From: Pelagerythrobacter sp041912895
Lineage (GTDB): Bacteria > Pseudomonadota > Alphaproteobacteria > Sphingomonadales > Sphingomonadaceae
Reading direction: 5' to 3'
NCBI RefSeq assembly: GCF_041912895.1
Contig: NZ_JAYSGI010000002.1
Coordinates: 186,001 to 250,000, forward strand
Length of the DNA stretch: 64,000 bases
Part shown: piece by piece, positions 16,869-26,355 of the stretch
How positions within the stretch are numbered: position 1 is the first letter of the stretch
Layout of the letters: the number at the start of each line of letters is the position of its first letter
Made by a program: the position numbers and the translations under genes
The notes under the pieces: model-generated
Told to the model about the DNA's origin: nothing
The model's input: only the letters and a program-made list of their open reading frames with translations
The model's database searches: none

Positions 16869-17444
16869 TCAGCCGACCGTGATCACGGTGTCGGAAGTGA
16901 ATTCATACTCGGGCACTTCGAGGTTGAGCGGTGCCGGGCCTTTGCGGATGCGCGCCGCGGTGTCGTAGTGCGAACCGTGGCAGGGGCAGAAGTAGCCGCC
17001 GAACTCGCCCTTGTTCTCGCCCTCGGCGGCGCCCAGCGGCACGCAGCCGAGGTGGGTGCACACGCCCATCGTGACGAGCACGTCGCCGTGACCTTCCTTG
17101 GTCCGCTCGGCCAGCGTCTGGGGATCGCGCAGCGAGGACACGTCGACCGCGTCGGCGGCGGCGATTTCCTGCGGCGTCAGGCGGCGCACGAACAGCGGCT
17201 GCTTGCGGAAGATCGCCTTGATCGCCTGACCGGCCTGGATCGAGGACACGTCCACCTCGGTGCTGCTTTCGGCGAGCACGTCGGCCGAAGGCGCCATCTG
17301 GCTGATGAGAGGATAGAGCACGGCGACCCCGCCGAAGCCCGCGGCGCTGACCGCCGCGATGTTGATGAAGTCGCGCCGGCGGACCCCGTCGTCACCATTT
17401 TCGGCGACCATGTCGGGTGTCGCGGCGCCAGTCGTATCAGCCAT
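16869..17444 (-). CDS. petA: Rieske iron-sulfur subunit of bc1 complex
   Basis: A 191-residue Rieske protein. It has a twin-arginine-type N-terminus (RRRDFINIAAVSAAGF) that remains as membrane anchor, and the two cluster-binding boxes CTHLGC and CPCHGSHYD in the C-terminal half. It moves electrons from quinol to cytochrome c1. ATG at 17444 follows AAGGCAGGG; the longer upstream frame has no signal or Rieske character. First gene of the operon. The 177 bp upstream of it, up to pgeF, contains no gene and must carry the operon promoter, though I see no convincing -10/-35 pair. Confidence 0.97.
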   Translation of the reverse strand: MADTTGAATPDMVAENGDDGVRRRDFINIAAVSAAGFGGVAVLYPLISQMAPSADVLAESSTEVDVSSIQAGQAIKAIFRKQPLFVRRLTPQEIAAADAVDVSSLRDPQTLAERTKEGHGDVLVTMGVCTHLGCVPLGAAEGENKGEFGGYFCPCHGSHYDTAARIRKGPAPLNLEVPEYEFTSDTVITVG

Positions 17445-17621
17445 TAGCCCTGCCTTGTTCAGACCTGTCTTGCCTTTGATCCGGCGCCGCCGCCGATGGG
17501 AAGAACCCCCATGCGACCGTCGCCTGCACGAGCACGGGCGAGGCCCCCTGCGGTGCCGGTTTGGGCGGCCTGTAGCTGCGAATGCGGAAGCTGCCAACCG
17601 CCTTTTTGGCCGCCGAAGCGG

Positions 17622-18374
17622 CTAGCCGCCGAGCCCGATCAGCGAGATCAGCCGCCCGTAATTGGCCTCGCCGCGATGCGTGGCGCGGCGGTAGGAATAG
17701 AACCGCGCCGGATCGGCATAGGTGTCCAAGGCCAGATCCTCGACCGTATCGACGCCCGCCATGCGCAGCCGCGCGGCGACGTAGCCGGGCAGGTCGAACT
17801 GCCAATGCCCCGCTTCGCCGGGGCCGAAGAAGCGCACGTCGGCCTCGGTGAATTGCTCGCGAAAGCCATCGTCCACCTCATAGCTCGGCTGCGCGATGCA
17901 CGGGCCGATCGCCGCCGCGATCCGTTCGTGCGCGGCGCCCAGCGCGACCATCGCTTCCACCGTGTTCGCGATCACGCCGCCGTGCGCGCCGCGCCATCCG
18001 GCATGCGCCGCGCCGACGACGCCCGCCGTGCGGTCGGCCAGCAGCACGGGTGCACAATCGGCGGTGACGATCGCGAGCAGCACGCCGGGGCGGTCGGTGA
18101 CCAGCGCATCGGCATGCGGACGTGCGTCGTCGCTCCACGGCTCGGCGACCGTCGCGACATCGGGCGAGTGGACCTGATGCACGCTCACCAGCGCTGCGCC
18201 CGGCAGCACCGCCTCTGCGGCACGCCGCCGGTTCTCCGCCACCGCCGCCGGATCGTCGCCGGCGCCGAAGCCGCATTGCAACCCGGCGGCATCCCCCGTC
18301 GAGACGCCGCCGCGACGGGTCATGAACCCGTGCGCAGCGCCCGCGAGCACCCCGGCCTGCAGTGCCTCAGCCAA
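17622..18374 (-). CDS. pgeF: laccase-domain purine nucleosidase PgeF (YfiH family)
   Basis: A 250-residue protein of the multicopper-polyphenol-oxidase/YfiH (DUF152) family. Conserved elements are QVHS, TADCAPVLL with the metal cysteine, AHAGWRGA, and IGPCI near the middle. E. coli YfiH/PgeF has been linked to peptidoglycan editing and family members have purine nucleoside phosphorylase and adenosine deaminase activities; laccase activity is doubtful. The start overlaps the last eight bases of pepN, so the two are co-translated. Confidence 0.92.
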   Translation of the reverse strand: MAEALQAGVLAGAAHGFMTRRGGVSTGDAAGLQCGFGAGDDPAAVAENRRRAAEAVLPGAALVSVHQVHSPDVATVAEPWSDDARPHADALVTDRPGVLLAIVTADCAPVLLADRTAGVVGAAHAGWRGAHGGVIANTVEAMVALGAAHERIAAAIGPCIAQPSYEVDDGFREQFTEADVRFFGPGEAGHWQFDLPGYVAARLRMAGVDTVEDLALDTYADPARFYSYRRATHRGEANYGRLISLIGLGG

Positions 18375-21021
18375 GCGAGCGGGTCACCTGCTCGCGGGAG
18401 TCACGCGACAGCTCGGGCGCGGCGGCGATCCGTTCGAGCTCGGCGCGCATCAGCGCCGCGCGGCCCGGCTCGATCCGCCGCCAGCGGCCGAGCGGCGAGA
18501 CGAAGCGCGCGGCGGTCTGCGCGTTGATCGGGTCGAGCGCGAGGATCAGGTCCGCGATCATCCGATAGCCTTCGCCGCTCGCCGCATGGAAACCCTGCGC
18601 GGTGCCCGTGAAGGGCATGTAGAGCGCGCGCACCCGGTTGGGATTGCGCAGCGTGAAGTCAGCGTGGTCGCGCAGCGCCTTCACGTGCGCGATGGCATCG
18701 GGATGAAGCGACATCGCCTGGAGGCTGAACCACTTGTCGATCACCAGCGGATTGCCCTGATAGCGGCGGTAGAAATCGGCGAGGCGGTCGGCGCGCGCAT
18801 CGCTTTCCAGCCCGGCGAGCACCATCAGCGCCCCCTGCCGGTCGGTCATGTTGTCGGCCGCGTCGTATTGCGCCGCCGCGATCCGAGCCGCGCGCGCCGG
18901 ATCGCCCGCCGCGAGATAGGTCAGCGCCAGCGTCTTGACCTTGCGCGCGCCGCGCGCCGCCGGGTCGAGGCTGTACGGAACCTCGCTCGCGCGGGCGTGG
19001 AGGGCGCGCAAGGCATGGTCGAGGTCGCCCGCCAGCCAAGCTTTGAGGCCCTCGCGCTCGGCGCGGATGCGGCCCGGATCGGCGACGAGCATCTGTTCGG
19101 CGAGATAGGTCTCGCCCGGCAGGACCATCAGTTCGCCGCGCATCAGGTCGTCGAGCGCCGTGTCCTCGAGGATCGCGGACAGCGCCTCGCCGATGGCCCT
19201 CCGGCCCTCGCCGCGCTCACGCTCGTCCAGCCCTTCGCCGGCCGCGGCGACGAGATGGCCGACGACCAGTTCCTGCATCGCTTCCGAGCGGGCAAAGGCA
19301 TCGTCGTCGCGCGCGGCGAGGAACACCAGGTCCTCGCGCGCCACATGCCGCTCGATCGAAACCGGCGCGGAGAACCCGCGGTTGACCGACAGCACCGGCG
19401 CGCGGTCGAACCCCTCGAACGCGATGGTCTTTTCCGCGCCGTCGAGCACGACGAGCTGTTCGCCGCCGTGCGCGCCGCTCTCGCGGTCGAACAGCGCGAT
19501 GCGCAGCGGGATCGGCATCGGATGCTTGGCGGGCTGGCCGGGCGTCGGCGGCACCACCTGTTTGAGCGTCAGCGTAGCGGTGTCGCCCGCGTGGTCGAGC
19601 GACACCGAAACCTTCGGCGTCCCCGCCTGCGAATACCATAGGCGGAACTTCTCGAGGTCGAGACCCGCGCCGTCCTCCATCGCACGCACGAAATCCTCGC
19701 ACGTCGCGGCTTCGCCGTCGTGGCGGTCGAAATAGAGGTCGGCGCCCGCGCGGAACGCCTCGGGCCCCGCCATCGTGCGCATCATGCGGATGACCTCGGC
19801 GCCCTTGTTGTAGACCGTCGCGGTGTAGAAATTGGAGATTTCGCGAAAACTGTCGGGCCGGATCGGATGCGCCAGCGGTCCCGAATCCTCGGGGAACTGG
19901 ACGCTGCGCAGCACGCGCACGTCCTCGATCCGCTTGACCGCCTCGCCCTGCATGTCCTGCGAGAAAAGCTGGTCGCGCAGCACCGTGAAGCCTTCCTTCA
20001 GGGATAGCTGGAACCAGTCGCGGCAGGTCACGCGGTTGCCCGACCAGTTGTGGAAGTATTCGTGCCCGATCACGCCCTCGATCGCGTCGAAATCGCCGTC
20101 GGTCGCGGTGTCGGGGTCGGCCAGCACGTATTTCGTGTTGAAGACGTTGAGGCCCTTGTTCTCCATCGCGCCCATGTTGAAATCGCCGACCGCGACGATG
20201 TTGAACAGGTCGAGATCGTATTCGCGGCCGAAGGTCTCCTCGTCCCATTGCATCGAGCGCTTCAGCGATTCGAGCGCGTGGTCGGTGCGCGGCAGATCCT
20301 CCGCCCGCACCCAGACGTTGAGTGCGACTTCGCGCCCGCCCTTCGTGGTGAAGCTGCCCGAATTGGCGACCAGATCGCCCGCCACCAGCGCGAACAGGTA
20401 GCTCGGCTTGGGCCAAGGATCGTGCCATTCGGCCCAGTGCGCCCCGCCCTCGCCTTCGCCCTCGGCAACGAGGTTGCCGTTCGACAGCAGCACCGGGAAC
20501 AGCGATTTCATCCCGCTCATCCGCACGCGGTAGGTCGAGAGCACGTCGGGCCGGTCGGGGAAGAACGCGATGCGGCGGAAGCCCTCGGCCTCGCACTGGG
20601 TGCAGAGCATGCCGTTCGAGGCGTAGAGGCCCATGAGCTGCGAATTGGCCGAAGGATCGATCTCGGTGACGATCGCGATCTCGTGTGCGTCGCCCAGTAG
20701 CGGGACGATCAGATCGCCGCCCTCCATCGACCAGTCGTTCACCGGCGTGCCGTCGACCACGACCGAGGCGGGGGTGAGGCCGTCACCGTTGAGGCGGATC
20801 GTGTCGGCGGCGTCGGCTGCGGGATTGCGCTCGACCGACAGCGTCGCCGAAACGCGGGTTTTCTCCAGCCCGAGATCGAAATCGAGCGCGATTTCGGGCA
20901 CGAGCCAGTCGAACGGGCGGTAATCCTCGCGCCGGATCAGCGGCGGCTCTTTCGGTTCGACGGCCGCATCGGCCATTTCGGGGTTGCCGTCGGGGGTGGT
21001 CGGGTCGCTGACAATGTCCAT
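18367..21021 (-). CDS. pepN: aminopeptidase N
   Basis: An 884-residue M1-family zinc aminopeptidase of the E. coli PepN type, which removes N-terminal residues from peptides in the cytoplasm. The exopeptidase motif GAMENKGLN and the zinc site HEYFHNW with the downstream glutamate in LKEGFT are visible. The remainder is the helical C-terminal superdomain typical of the family, and length is normal. It is divergent from the SDR gene at 21075, sharing a 53-bp promoter region, and is followed by the overlapping pgeF. Confidence 0.96.
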   Translation of the reverse strand: MDIVSDPTTPDGNPEMADAAVEPKEPPLIRREDYRPFDWLVPEIALDFDLGLEKTRVSATLSVERNPAADAADTIRLNGDGLTPASVVVDGTPVNDWSMEGGDLIVPLLGDAHEIAIVTEIDPSANSQLMGLYASNGMLCTQCEAEGFRRIAFFPDRPDVLSTYRVRMSGMKSLFPVLLSNGNLVAEGEGEGGAHWAEWHDPWPKPSYLFALVAGDLVANSGSFTTKGGREVALNVWVRAEDLPRTDHALESLKRSMQWDEETFGREYDLDLFNIVAVGDFNMGAMENKGLNVFNTKYVLADPDTATDGDFDAIEGVIGHEYFHNWSGNRVTCRDWFQLSLKEGFTVLRDQLFSQDMQGEAVKRIEDVRVLRSVQFPEDSGPLAHPIRPDSFREISNFYTATVYNKGAEVIRMMRTMAGPEAFRAGADLYFDRHDGEAATCEDFVRAMEDGAGLDLEKFRLWYSQAGTPKVSVSLDHAGDTATLTLKQVVPPTPGQPAKHPMPIPLRIALFDRESGAHGGEQLVVLDGAEKTIAFEGFDRAPVLSVNRGFSAPVSIERHVAREDLVFLAARDDDAFARSEAMQELVVGHLVAAAGEGLDERERGEGRRAIGEALSAILEDTALDDLMRGELMVLPGETYLAEQMLVADPGRIRAEREGLKAWLAGDLDHALRALHARASEVPYSLDPAARGARKVKTLALTYLAAGDPARAARIAAAQYDAADNMTDRQGALMVLAGLESDARADRLADFYRRYQGNPLVIDKWFSLQAMSLHPDAIAHVKALRDHADFTLRNPNRVRALYMPFTGTAQGFHAASGEGYRMIADLILALDPINAQTAARFVSPLGRWRRIEPGRAALMRAELERIAAAPELSRDSREQVTRSLG

Positions 21022-21074
21022 GTTCCGGTTTCTAAGTCCTTTCGCCTTCGCGTCCAGCGGGTAGAACGTACGAT

Positions 21075-21854
21075 ATGGGTACGATGTTCATCTTCGGAAT
21101 GGGTTATACCGCCGGCCGGGTCGCCGCCGCGCTGGAGGCACGCGGGTGGCGCGTGGCCGGGACCGGGCGCGCGGGCACGGTGGCGTTCGACGACGGCGCT
21201 GCGGTGCGCGCCGCGCTGGCCGGGGCGAGCCATGTGCTGTCCTCCGTCCCCCCGTCGCGCGAAAGCGGGGAGGACGATGTGCTGGCGGCTTACGGCGATG
21301 TGCTCGCCGGGACGCCGTGGCTGGGCTACCTGTCGTCCACCGGAGTCTACGGCGACACGGGCGGCGCATGGGTGGACGAAAGCGCCCCGGTCGGCACCGG
21401 ACGGCGCACGGCGCGCAGCGAGGCGGACGCGAAATGGCTGGCAATGGGCGCGCGGGTGCTGCGCCTGCCGGGCATCTACGGGCCGGGCCGCAGCGCGCTC
21501 GACCGGGTGCGCGAGGGCACGGCACATCGGATCGATCTGCCGGACCAAGTCTTCAGCCGGGTGCATGTCGAGGATATCGTGGCGGGCGTGCTCGCCGCGG
21601 TCGATGCGCCGCCGGGGGCGTACAATCTCGCCGATGACCTGCCCGCGAGCCACAATGCGGTGACCGAGGAGGCCTGCCGCCTGCTCGGCGTCGCTCCGCC
21701 TCCGTTGCAAACGATGGACGAGGCGGGCCTCTCCGCAATGGCGCGCGGTTTCTATGCCGAGAACCGCCGCGTGGCGAACGGCAAGGCGAAGCGCGTGCTC
21801 GGCTGGCGGCCGCGCTACCCGACGTTCCGAGAGGGACTGGCGTCGCTGGTGTAA
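21075..21854 (+). CDS. SDR-type NAD(P)-dependent epimerase/reductase, YeeZ-like
   Basis: A 259-residue extended-SDR protein. It opens with an atypical Rossmann loop (FIFGMGYTAGRVA) and contains YLSSTGVYGD, a YeeZ-like replacement of the usual YxxxK site, then LRLPGIYGPGRS and a C-terminal FYAENRRVANGKAKRVLGWRP segment in which nucleotide-sugar epimerases bind their substrate. The substrate is unknown. Two ATG codons (21075 and 21084) could serve. It is a single gene between divergent pepN and the inverted repeat at 21855-22015. Confidence 0.88.
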   Translation: MGTMFIFGMGYTAGRVAAALEARGWRVAGTGRAGTVAFDDGAAVRAALAGASHVLSSVPPSRESGEDDVLAAYGDVLAGTPWLGYLSSTGVYGDTGGAWVDESAPVGTGRRTARSEADAKWLAMGARVLRLPGIYGPGRSALDRVREGTAHRIDLPDQVFSRVHVEDIVAGVLAAVDAPPGAYNLADDLPASHNAVTEEACRLLGVAPPPLQTMDEAGLSAMARGFYAENRRVANGKAKRVLGWRPRYPTFREGLASLV

Positions 21855-22015
21855 TTCACGCGGAGGCGCGGAGAGGTTGCGCAAGCCCTAGTGTCTTTCA
21901 CCCCCCGCGAATGCGGGATTCATTTCCCAAGGTATCAATCAAGTCCCGCTTCGCAGGAATGAGGCCAACAGATGTTCGCGCACAACCCCTCCACGTCTCT
22001 GCGTCTCTGCGTGAA
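21855..22015. repeat. nested inverted repeat between convergent genes
   Basis: Two imperfect inverted repeats, one inside the other, fill the gap between the SDR gene and the convergent transporter gene. The outer pair begins TTCACGCGGAGGCGCGGAGA at 21855 and returns as TCTCTGCGTCTCTGCGTGAA ending at 22015. The inner pair is CGCGAATGCGGGATTCAT (from about 21906) and CCCGCTTCGCAGGAATGA (from about 21944). Such elements could fold as a long hairpin and act as a two-way terminator; the sequence type recalls short dispersed repeats of sphingomonad chromosomes, which I cannot verify here. Confidence 0.6.
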
Positions 22016-22020
22016 CCAGC

Positions 22021-22941
22021 TCACGCCTGCCGCGCGCGCAGGGCGAGGATCATTCCGGCGATGCCGAGCACCGCGCCCGCGCCCGCCAGCAGCGACCACT
22101 GGTAGCCTTCGACCAGCGTCGAGATCAGCATCGCGACCACGATCACCAGCACCCCATTATACGCCGCGCGGCCCGGCCCAAGCTGACGCACGATGGTGTA
22201 GTAGAGCGGGAAAGTGACGACCGACCCGGCGATCGCCAGCCACGCCGTCCCGGCCCAGAACGCGGGCGAATCGGGAAAGACCGGCGGCCCGGCGGTCCAC
22301 CACGCGAAAGCGACGTCGAAGCCGGTGCCGTAGAGCATAGACCAGGCGAGCAGGCTCGCCATCGGCAGCACGCGGCCGGTCTCGTTCGCCTGGATCACGT
22401 TGGCAATCGAGGCCGAGAGGATCCCGCCCACCGCCAGCGCGACGCCGAGTAGCACGCTTCCGCCCAGCGGCGAGAGCCGCGCCTCGTGCAGCAGCAGCAG
22501 CGCGATGCCCGCGATCGCCACCGCGCCGCCGATCAGGAAGCGCGGCGTCACCCGCTGGCCGAGCAGCCACGCGCCGAGCAGCGCATTGGGCACCATCAGC
22601 AGCCCGAACATGACCGCGACGATGCCCGAGGTTAGGTGCAGTTCGGCGCGATAGACGAAGTTGAAGTTGCCGCAGAACTGGGTCAGCCCGATCGCCAGCG
22701 CCAGCAGATGCCCCGCGCGCCCGAGCGACAGCGGACGCCGCATCGCCAGCGCGACCGCGAACATCGCCGGGGTCGCGATGGCGAAACGGTAGGCGATCGA
22801 CCAGCTTGGCGGCACCGCGGCGATCTGGCCGGTGATGACGTACCAGGTCGAACCCCAGATCAGCGCGACGATCGCGAACGGCAGCACGATCCGCGGCCGC
22901 AGCAGCGCGTGCGGCGCGGGATCGCCCGCCGTGTCGCTCAC
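22021..22941 (-). CDS. DMT-family (EamA) exporter
   Basis: A 306-residue membrane protein with about ten hydrophobic segments arranged as two EamA repeats (for example PFAIVALIWGSTWYVITGQI and LPMASLLAWSMLYGTGFDVA). The family exports amino acids or other small metabolites across the inner membrane; the substrate cannot be predicted. The start is GTG at 22941, overlapping the aldolase stop (GTGA), so the gene is coupled to the aldolase; this makes an amino acid or related product a reasonable guess, but only a guess. Confidence 0.9.
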   Translation of the reverse strand: MSDTAGDPAPHALLRPRIVLPFAIVALIWGSTWYVITGQIAAVPPSWSIAYRFAIATPAMFAVALAMRRPLSLGRAGHLLALAIGLTQFCGNFNFVYRAELHLTSGIVAVMFGLLMVPNALLGAWLLGQRVTPRFLIGGAVAIAGIALLLLHEARLSPLGGSVLLGVALAVGGILSASIANVIQANETGRVLPMASLLAWSMLYGTGFDVAFAWWTAGPPVFPDSPAFWAGTAWLAIAGSVVTFPLYYTIVRQLGPGRAAYNGVLVIVVAMLISTLVEGYQWSLLAGAGAVLGIAGMILALRARQA

Positions 22942-23933
22942 AAGCCGGAAATCGCGCGCGCCAGCGCCGCGGCGTCGGCCGGATCGCTGTTCCACGCGGT
23001 GACGAAGCGCGCCGCGTCTGCGCCCCAGTCGTAGAAGCCGAAGTCCTGCGCGCGCAGCGCCTCGCGCTCGGCGGGGGTCAGCCGCACGAACAGCTCGTTC
23101 GCCTCGACCGGATGCAGCAGCCGATCGCCGCAGGCCCCGGCGATCTCGCCCGCCGCCGCGTTCGCCGCGCGCGCGTTGTCGAGCCACAGATCGCCTTCGA
23201 GCATCGCCAGAACCTGCGCGGCGAGGAAGCGGCCCTTCGATTGCAGGTGCCCGGCGCGCTTGCGGCGATAGCGTGCGATGTCGGCGGCGGCGGGGTCGAA
23301 GAACACCACCGCCTCCGCGCTCATCGCGCCGTTCTTGATGCAACCGAAGCTCAGGGCATCGGCACTCCCGATCGCCTCGGCGGGCGAGCAGTCGAGGAAG
23401 GCGACCGCGTTGGCGAAGCGCGCGCCATCGACATGGAAGCCCAGCGCGCGCTCTTTCGCCAGCGCGCCGATCGCGGCGATTTCCTGCGGGCGGTAGCAGC
23501 GCCCGTATTCGCTCGCCTGCGTCACCGAGATCGCGTGCGGCTGCACCTGGTGCACGTCGTCGCGAATCGGGTCGATCGCGGCGCGGATGGTCGCGGGCGT
23601 CAGCTTCGCGCCCTCGCCTTCGGCCAGCAGCAGCTTCGCGCCGTGGAGGTAGAAACCGGGCGCGCCGCCCTCGTCCACCTCGATATGCGCCTCGCGGTGG
23701 CACACCACGCCGCCGTGCGGCTGGACCATCGTGGCGAGCGCGAGGCAGTTCGCCGCGGTGCCGGTGGCGACCCAGATCGCCGCGCACTCGCGCCCGAACA
23801 GCTCCGAGAATGCCGCATCGAGCCGCTGCGACGGTACATCGCCATCATAGGGCGAGTCGGCCGCGTCGGCGGCACGCATCGCCTCCCACACATTGGGATG
23901 GACGGCGGCGGCGTTGTCGGAAAGGAACATCAT
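22938..23933 (-). CDS. ltaE: threonine aldolase family PLP enzyme
   Basis: A 331-residue pyridoxal-phosphate enzyme of fold type I, low-specificity L-threonine aldolase family, splitting threonine or allo-threonine into glycine and acetaldehyde. The N-terminal SDNAAAVHPNVWEAM, the glycine-rich ATGTAAN cofactor loop, the aspartate in HVDGARFANA and the Schiff-base lysine in SFGCIKNGA are all present. The start is one of two adjacent ATG codons at 23933/23930. It heads a two-gene unit with the DMT exporter. Specificity within the beta-eliminating lyase family is not certain. Confidence 0.88.
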   Translation of the reverse strand: MMFLSDNAAAVHPNVWEAMRAADAADSPYDGDVPSQRLDAAFSELFGRECAAIWVATGTAANCLALATMVQPHGGVVCHREAHIEVDEGGAPGFYLHGAKLLLAEGEGAKLTPATIRAAIDPIRDDVHQVQPHAISVTQASEYGRCYRPQEIAAIGALAKERALGFHVDGARFANAVAFLDCSPAEAIGSADALSFGCIKNGAMSAEAVVFFDPAAADIARYRRKRAGHLQSKGRFLAAQVLAMLEGDLWLDNARAANAAAGEIAGACGDRLLHPVEANELFVRLTPAEREALRAQDFGFYDWGADAARFVTAWNSDPADAAALARAISGL

Positions 23934-23984
23934 GGCGGAACGCGTCTAGCCGCCCCGGCGTTGAGCGCAAGAAGGAGCGAAGCG

Positions 23985-24293
23985 ATGACTGGCGAAGGGC
24001 TCGAAATCACGCACGAGGACAGCACCACGCACGGCGAATATGTCGCGCGGGTGCTGGGCAGCGAACATGTCGGGCGGCTGACGTGGAAAGCGCGCGGCGG
24101 CGCGCGGATCGCCGATCACACGCTGGTGCCGCCCGAAATCGGCGGGCAAGGCGTGGCCGCTGCGCTCGTTGATGCGCTGGTGGCGGATGCGAGGGAACAA
24201 GGCTTCACCATCGTGCCGCAGTGTTCGTATGTCGAAGCACAGTTCCGCCGCCATCCCGAATGGAGCGAGCTGCTGGCGCCAACGCCTAGTTGA
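23985..24293 (+). CDS. GNAT-like small N-acetyltransferase
   Basis: A 102-residue minimal GNAT-fold protein of the Acetyltransf_CG (YjdJ-like) group. The acyl-CoA pyrophosphate loop is seen in VPPEIGGQGVAAALVDAL, followed by CSYVEAQFRRHPEW, where the conserved cysteine and final YxxRHPEW-like element are typical. Its target is unknown. ATG at 23985 has AAGGAG at good spacing. The last eight bases overlap the convergent bPH2 gene. Confidence 0.88.
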   Translation: MTGEGLEITHEDSTTHGEYVARVLGSEHVGRLTWKARGGARIADHTLVPPEIGGQGVAAALVDALVADAREQGFTIVPQCSYVEAQFRRHPEWSELLAPTPS

Positions 24294-25809
24294 TCCGCGA
24301 GAAATCCTGCGCCGCGATGCTGTCCAGCACGGCGGCGCGTAGGCGGCGCGCCTCGCCCAGTGGAATGCCAGCGAGCACCAGACTTCCTCCGGCTAGCCCC
24401 AGCCTGAGCGACGCGTAGCCGCGACGGCGTGCGATCGGGCCTTGCACGATCTCGGCCGAATGGAGCTTCACCCGGTTCGCGACATCGGTGCGCGGGGCAA
24501 GCCAGCCGTGCCGGGCGTAGAGCTGCTGGCCATCGAGCGCGTGCCGCTCGAACCGCCAGAGGAACCACTGCCACGCCGCGATCGGCAGCGCGAGCGCGAG
24601 CGGGATCAGCGCGAAGAGCGGGCTCGCTGCCTGCGTGGCGGACAACGCCAGCAGCGCGGCGAGCGCGATCGCGGCGACCATGCCGCCCGCGATCAGCGCG
24701 GTATCCGTGCGGTAGCGCGCGCTGGCGCGGTGCCAGTCGAGCGCCTCGTCCGGCGCAGCGAAGCCCGCCGCGCGCGCGATCGGCGCGAGTTCGGCCCAGC
24801 GCGCGAACGGGGCGACATCGTGGCTTTCCGCCCCCGCGTCCTGCGCCAGGCTGACGAATTTCAGCCCGTGCCAGCCGAACAGGCGGCGCACGATCCCGGT
24901 CGAGAACTTCAGCGCCTGCACCCGGTGCGCCGGCATCACCACGTCCGTCCGCGTCAGCAGCCCCCGGCGGCGGCGGAAGCCCTTCTCGGTGCGTTCGAGC
25001 ACAAAGCCCCAGTCGCGCAGGGTCGTGCGCACCAGACCCGTGGCGACGCCCAGTGCAATCAGCGAACCCACGGCGATCAGCCCGCCGACGACCTGCGCGA
25101 CAGGGCCGAGATGCGCCAGCCATGCGCCGGGGCCCGCGAGGCGTTCCTGCCAGCCATCGAAGTCCCATGGATCGAACGGCAGCAGCACGTCGAACTGCTG
25201 CACCACGCCCGCCGCCACCGCGACGACCGCGAGCGAGAATTCGAACAGTCCGAACGTGAACAACCGGCGGGGCGGCAGCGCGAACAGCATTTCGGGCGCA
25301 GGTTCGGGCGCGACGGGTTCGGCCATGTCCCGCGCGTCCATGCCATCGCGGCGCGCGCGCACCAGTTCGCGCAGCCGCTCGCCCTCGGCTTCCTTGAGGT
25401 AGGCGAGTGCGAGTTCGTCCTTGCCGCCCGCGCCCGTCTCGAAGCGGACGGTCACCAGCCCGAATATCCGCGCGAGCAGCCCCTGTTCGAGGCTGACGTC
25501 CTGTATCCGCTCGTACGGCACCGAGCGCGCCGCGCGGCTGAGCACGCCGCTTTCCACGCGGATATCCTCTTCGCCCACGCGGTAGGTGAACTTACGCCAC
25601 TGGAGCCAGGCCCAGAAACCCGTCGCCCCCGCCGCGAGGATCGCCAGCGGCACGACCGAGAGCAGCCACGGCCCCTGATCGCGCAGGACGAAGACCAGTG
25701 CCAGCAGCGCGGGAACGAGCTGGCGCAGCCCGGCGATGGCGCGCAGGACCAGCCCGACCGGCTCGGTCCGGCGTTCGGCAGTCTGCGGGGGCGGCAAAGC
25801 CTCGCTCAC
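24286..25809 (-). CDS. bacterial PH-domain (YdbT-like) membrane protein
   Basis: A 507-residue inner-membrane protein with repeated bPH2 (DUF304) domains: about residues 70-145 (FTYRVGEEDIRVESGVLSRA, VPYERIQDVSLEQGLL), about 270-345 (FRRRRGLLTRTDVVMPAHRV) and about 440-500 (YARHGWLAPRTDVANRVKLH). Hydrophobic helices lie between them. The function of this family is unknown; B. subtilis YdbT, with its partner YdbS, has been connected with resistance to bacteriocins. It overlaps its smaller partner gene by four bases (ATGA), an arrangement conserved in ydbST pairs. Confidence 0.9.
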   Translation of the reverse strand: MSEALPPPQTAERRTEPVGLVLRAIAGLRQLVPALLALVFVLRDQGPWLLSVVPLAILAAGATGFWAWLQWRKFTYRVGEEDIRVESGVLSRAARSVPYERIQDVSLEQGLLARIFGLVTVRFETGAGGKDELALAYLKEAEGERLRELVRARRDGMDARDMAEPVAPEPAPEMLFALPPRRLFTFGLFEFSLAVVAVAAGVVQQFDVLLPFDPWDFDGWQERLAGPGAWLAHLGPVAQVVGGLIAVGSLIALGVATGLVRTTLRDWGFVLERTEKGFRRRRGLLTRTDVVMPAHRVQALKFSTGIVRRLFGWHGLKFVSLAQDAGAESHDVAPFARWAELAPIARAAGFAAPDEALDWHRASARYRTDTALIAGGMVAAIALAALLALSATQAASPLFALIPLALALPIAAWQWFLWRFERHALDGQQLYARHGWLAPRTDVANRVKLHSAEIVQGPIARRRGYASLRLGLAGGSLVLAGIPLGEARRLRAAVLDSIAAQDFSRIN

Positions 25810-26273
25810 ATCGTGTCGCGCTTGATCCGCGCGCGGATCGTCTCGCGCATCGCCAGCGCGTCGGCCTGCGCGAGGCCGGGCAGATGCACCGAGGCATTGT
25901 GGTTGCCCGCAGTGTGGAGCGTGAGCGTAGCGAGATCGTAAATCCGTTCGAGCGGCCCCTGATCGACGTCGATGTGCTGCACCCGCCCGAACGGCACCAC
26001 CGTGTCCGACCGGAACAGGATCCCGCGCACCACGCGCAGCCGATCCTCGCCCATCACGTAACCGCGCGCCGAATAGCGCCGCAACGGCATCCGCACGACG
26101 ACGAACGCGGCGACCAGCAGCACCGGCACGAGGAACGCGCCGGGCGGCAGGAACCCCGCGATCTCCAGCACCAGCGCCCCGATCACGAACGGCAGCGCCC
26201 CGATGATCGCCGTAGCGCGCAACGCCCTGACGTGATCGGGGTGCAGCGGGGTGAGGTCCTCGGTCTCGTCCAT
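25806..26273 (-). CDS. bacterial PH-domain (YdbS-like) membrane protein
   Basis: A 155-residue partner of the preceding larger protein, with two membrane helices near residues 28-65 and one bPH2 domain (YVMGEDRLRVVRGILFRSDTV, VPFGRVQHIDVDQGPLERIY). It is the first gene of the ydbS-ydbT-like pair. Upstream lie 397 bases without a gene, mostly the structured repeat at 26356-26646. Confidence 0.9.
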   Translation of the reverse strand: MDETEDLTPLHPDHVRALRATAIIGALPFVIGALVLEIAGFLPPGAFLVPVLLVAAFVVVRMPLRRYSARGYVMGEDRLRVVRGILFRSDTVVPFGRVQHIDVDQGPLERIYDLATLTLHTAGNHNASVHLPGLAQADALAMRETIRARIKRDTM

Positions 26274-26355
26274 GGTGGTTTACATGGATAAGACGGTGGA
26301 AGGGGGCAAGCGTTTGTTTGTTCAGCCACCAGCGGTGGCGTTTGCATCCGCGGAG

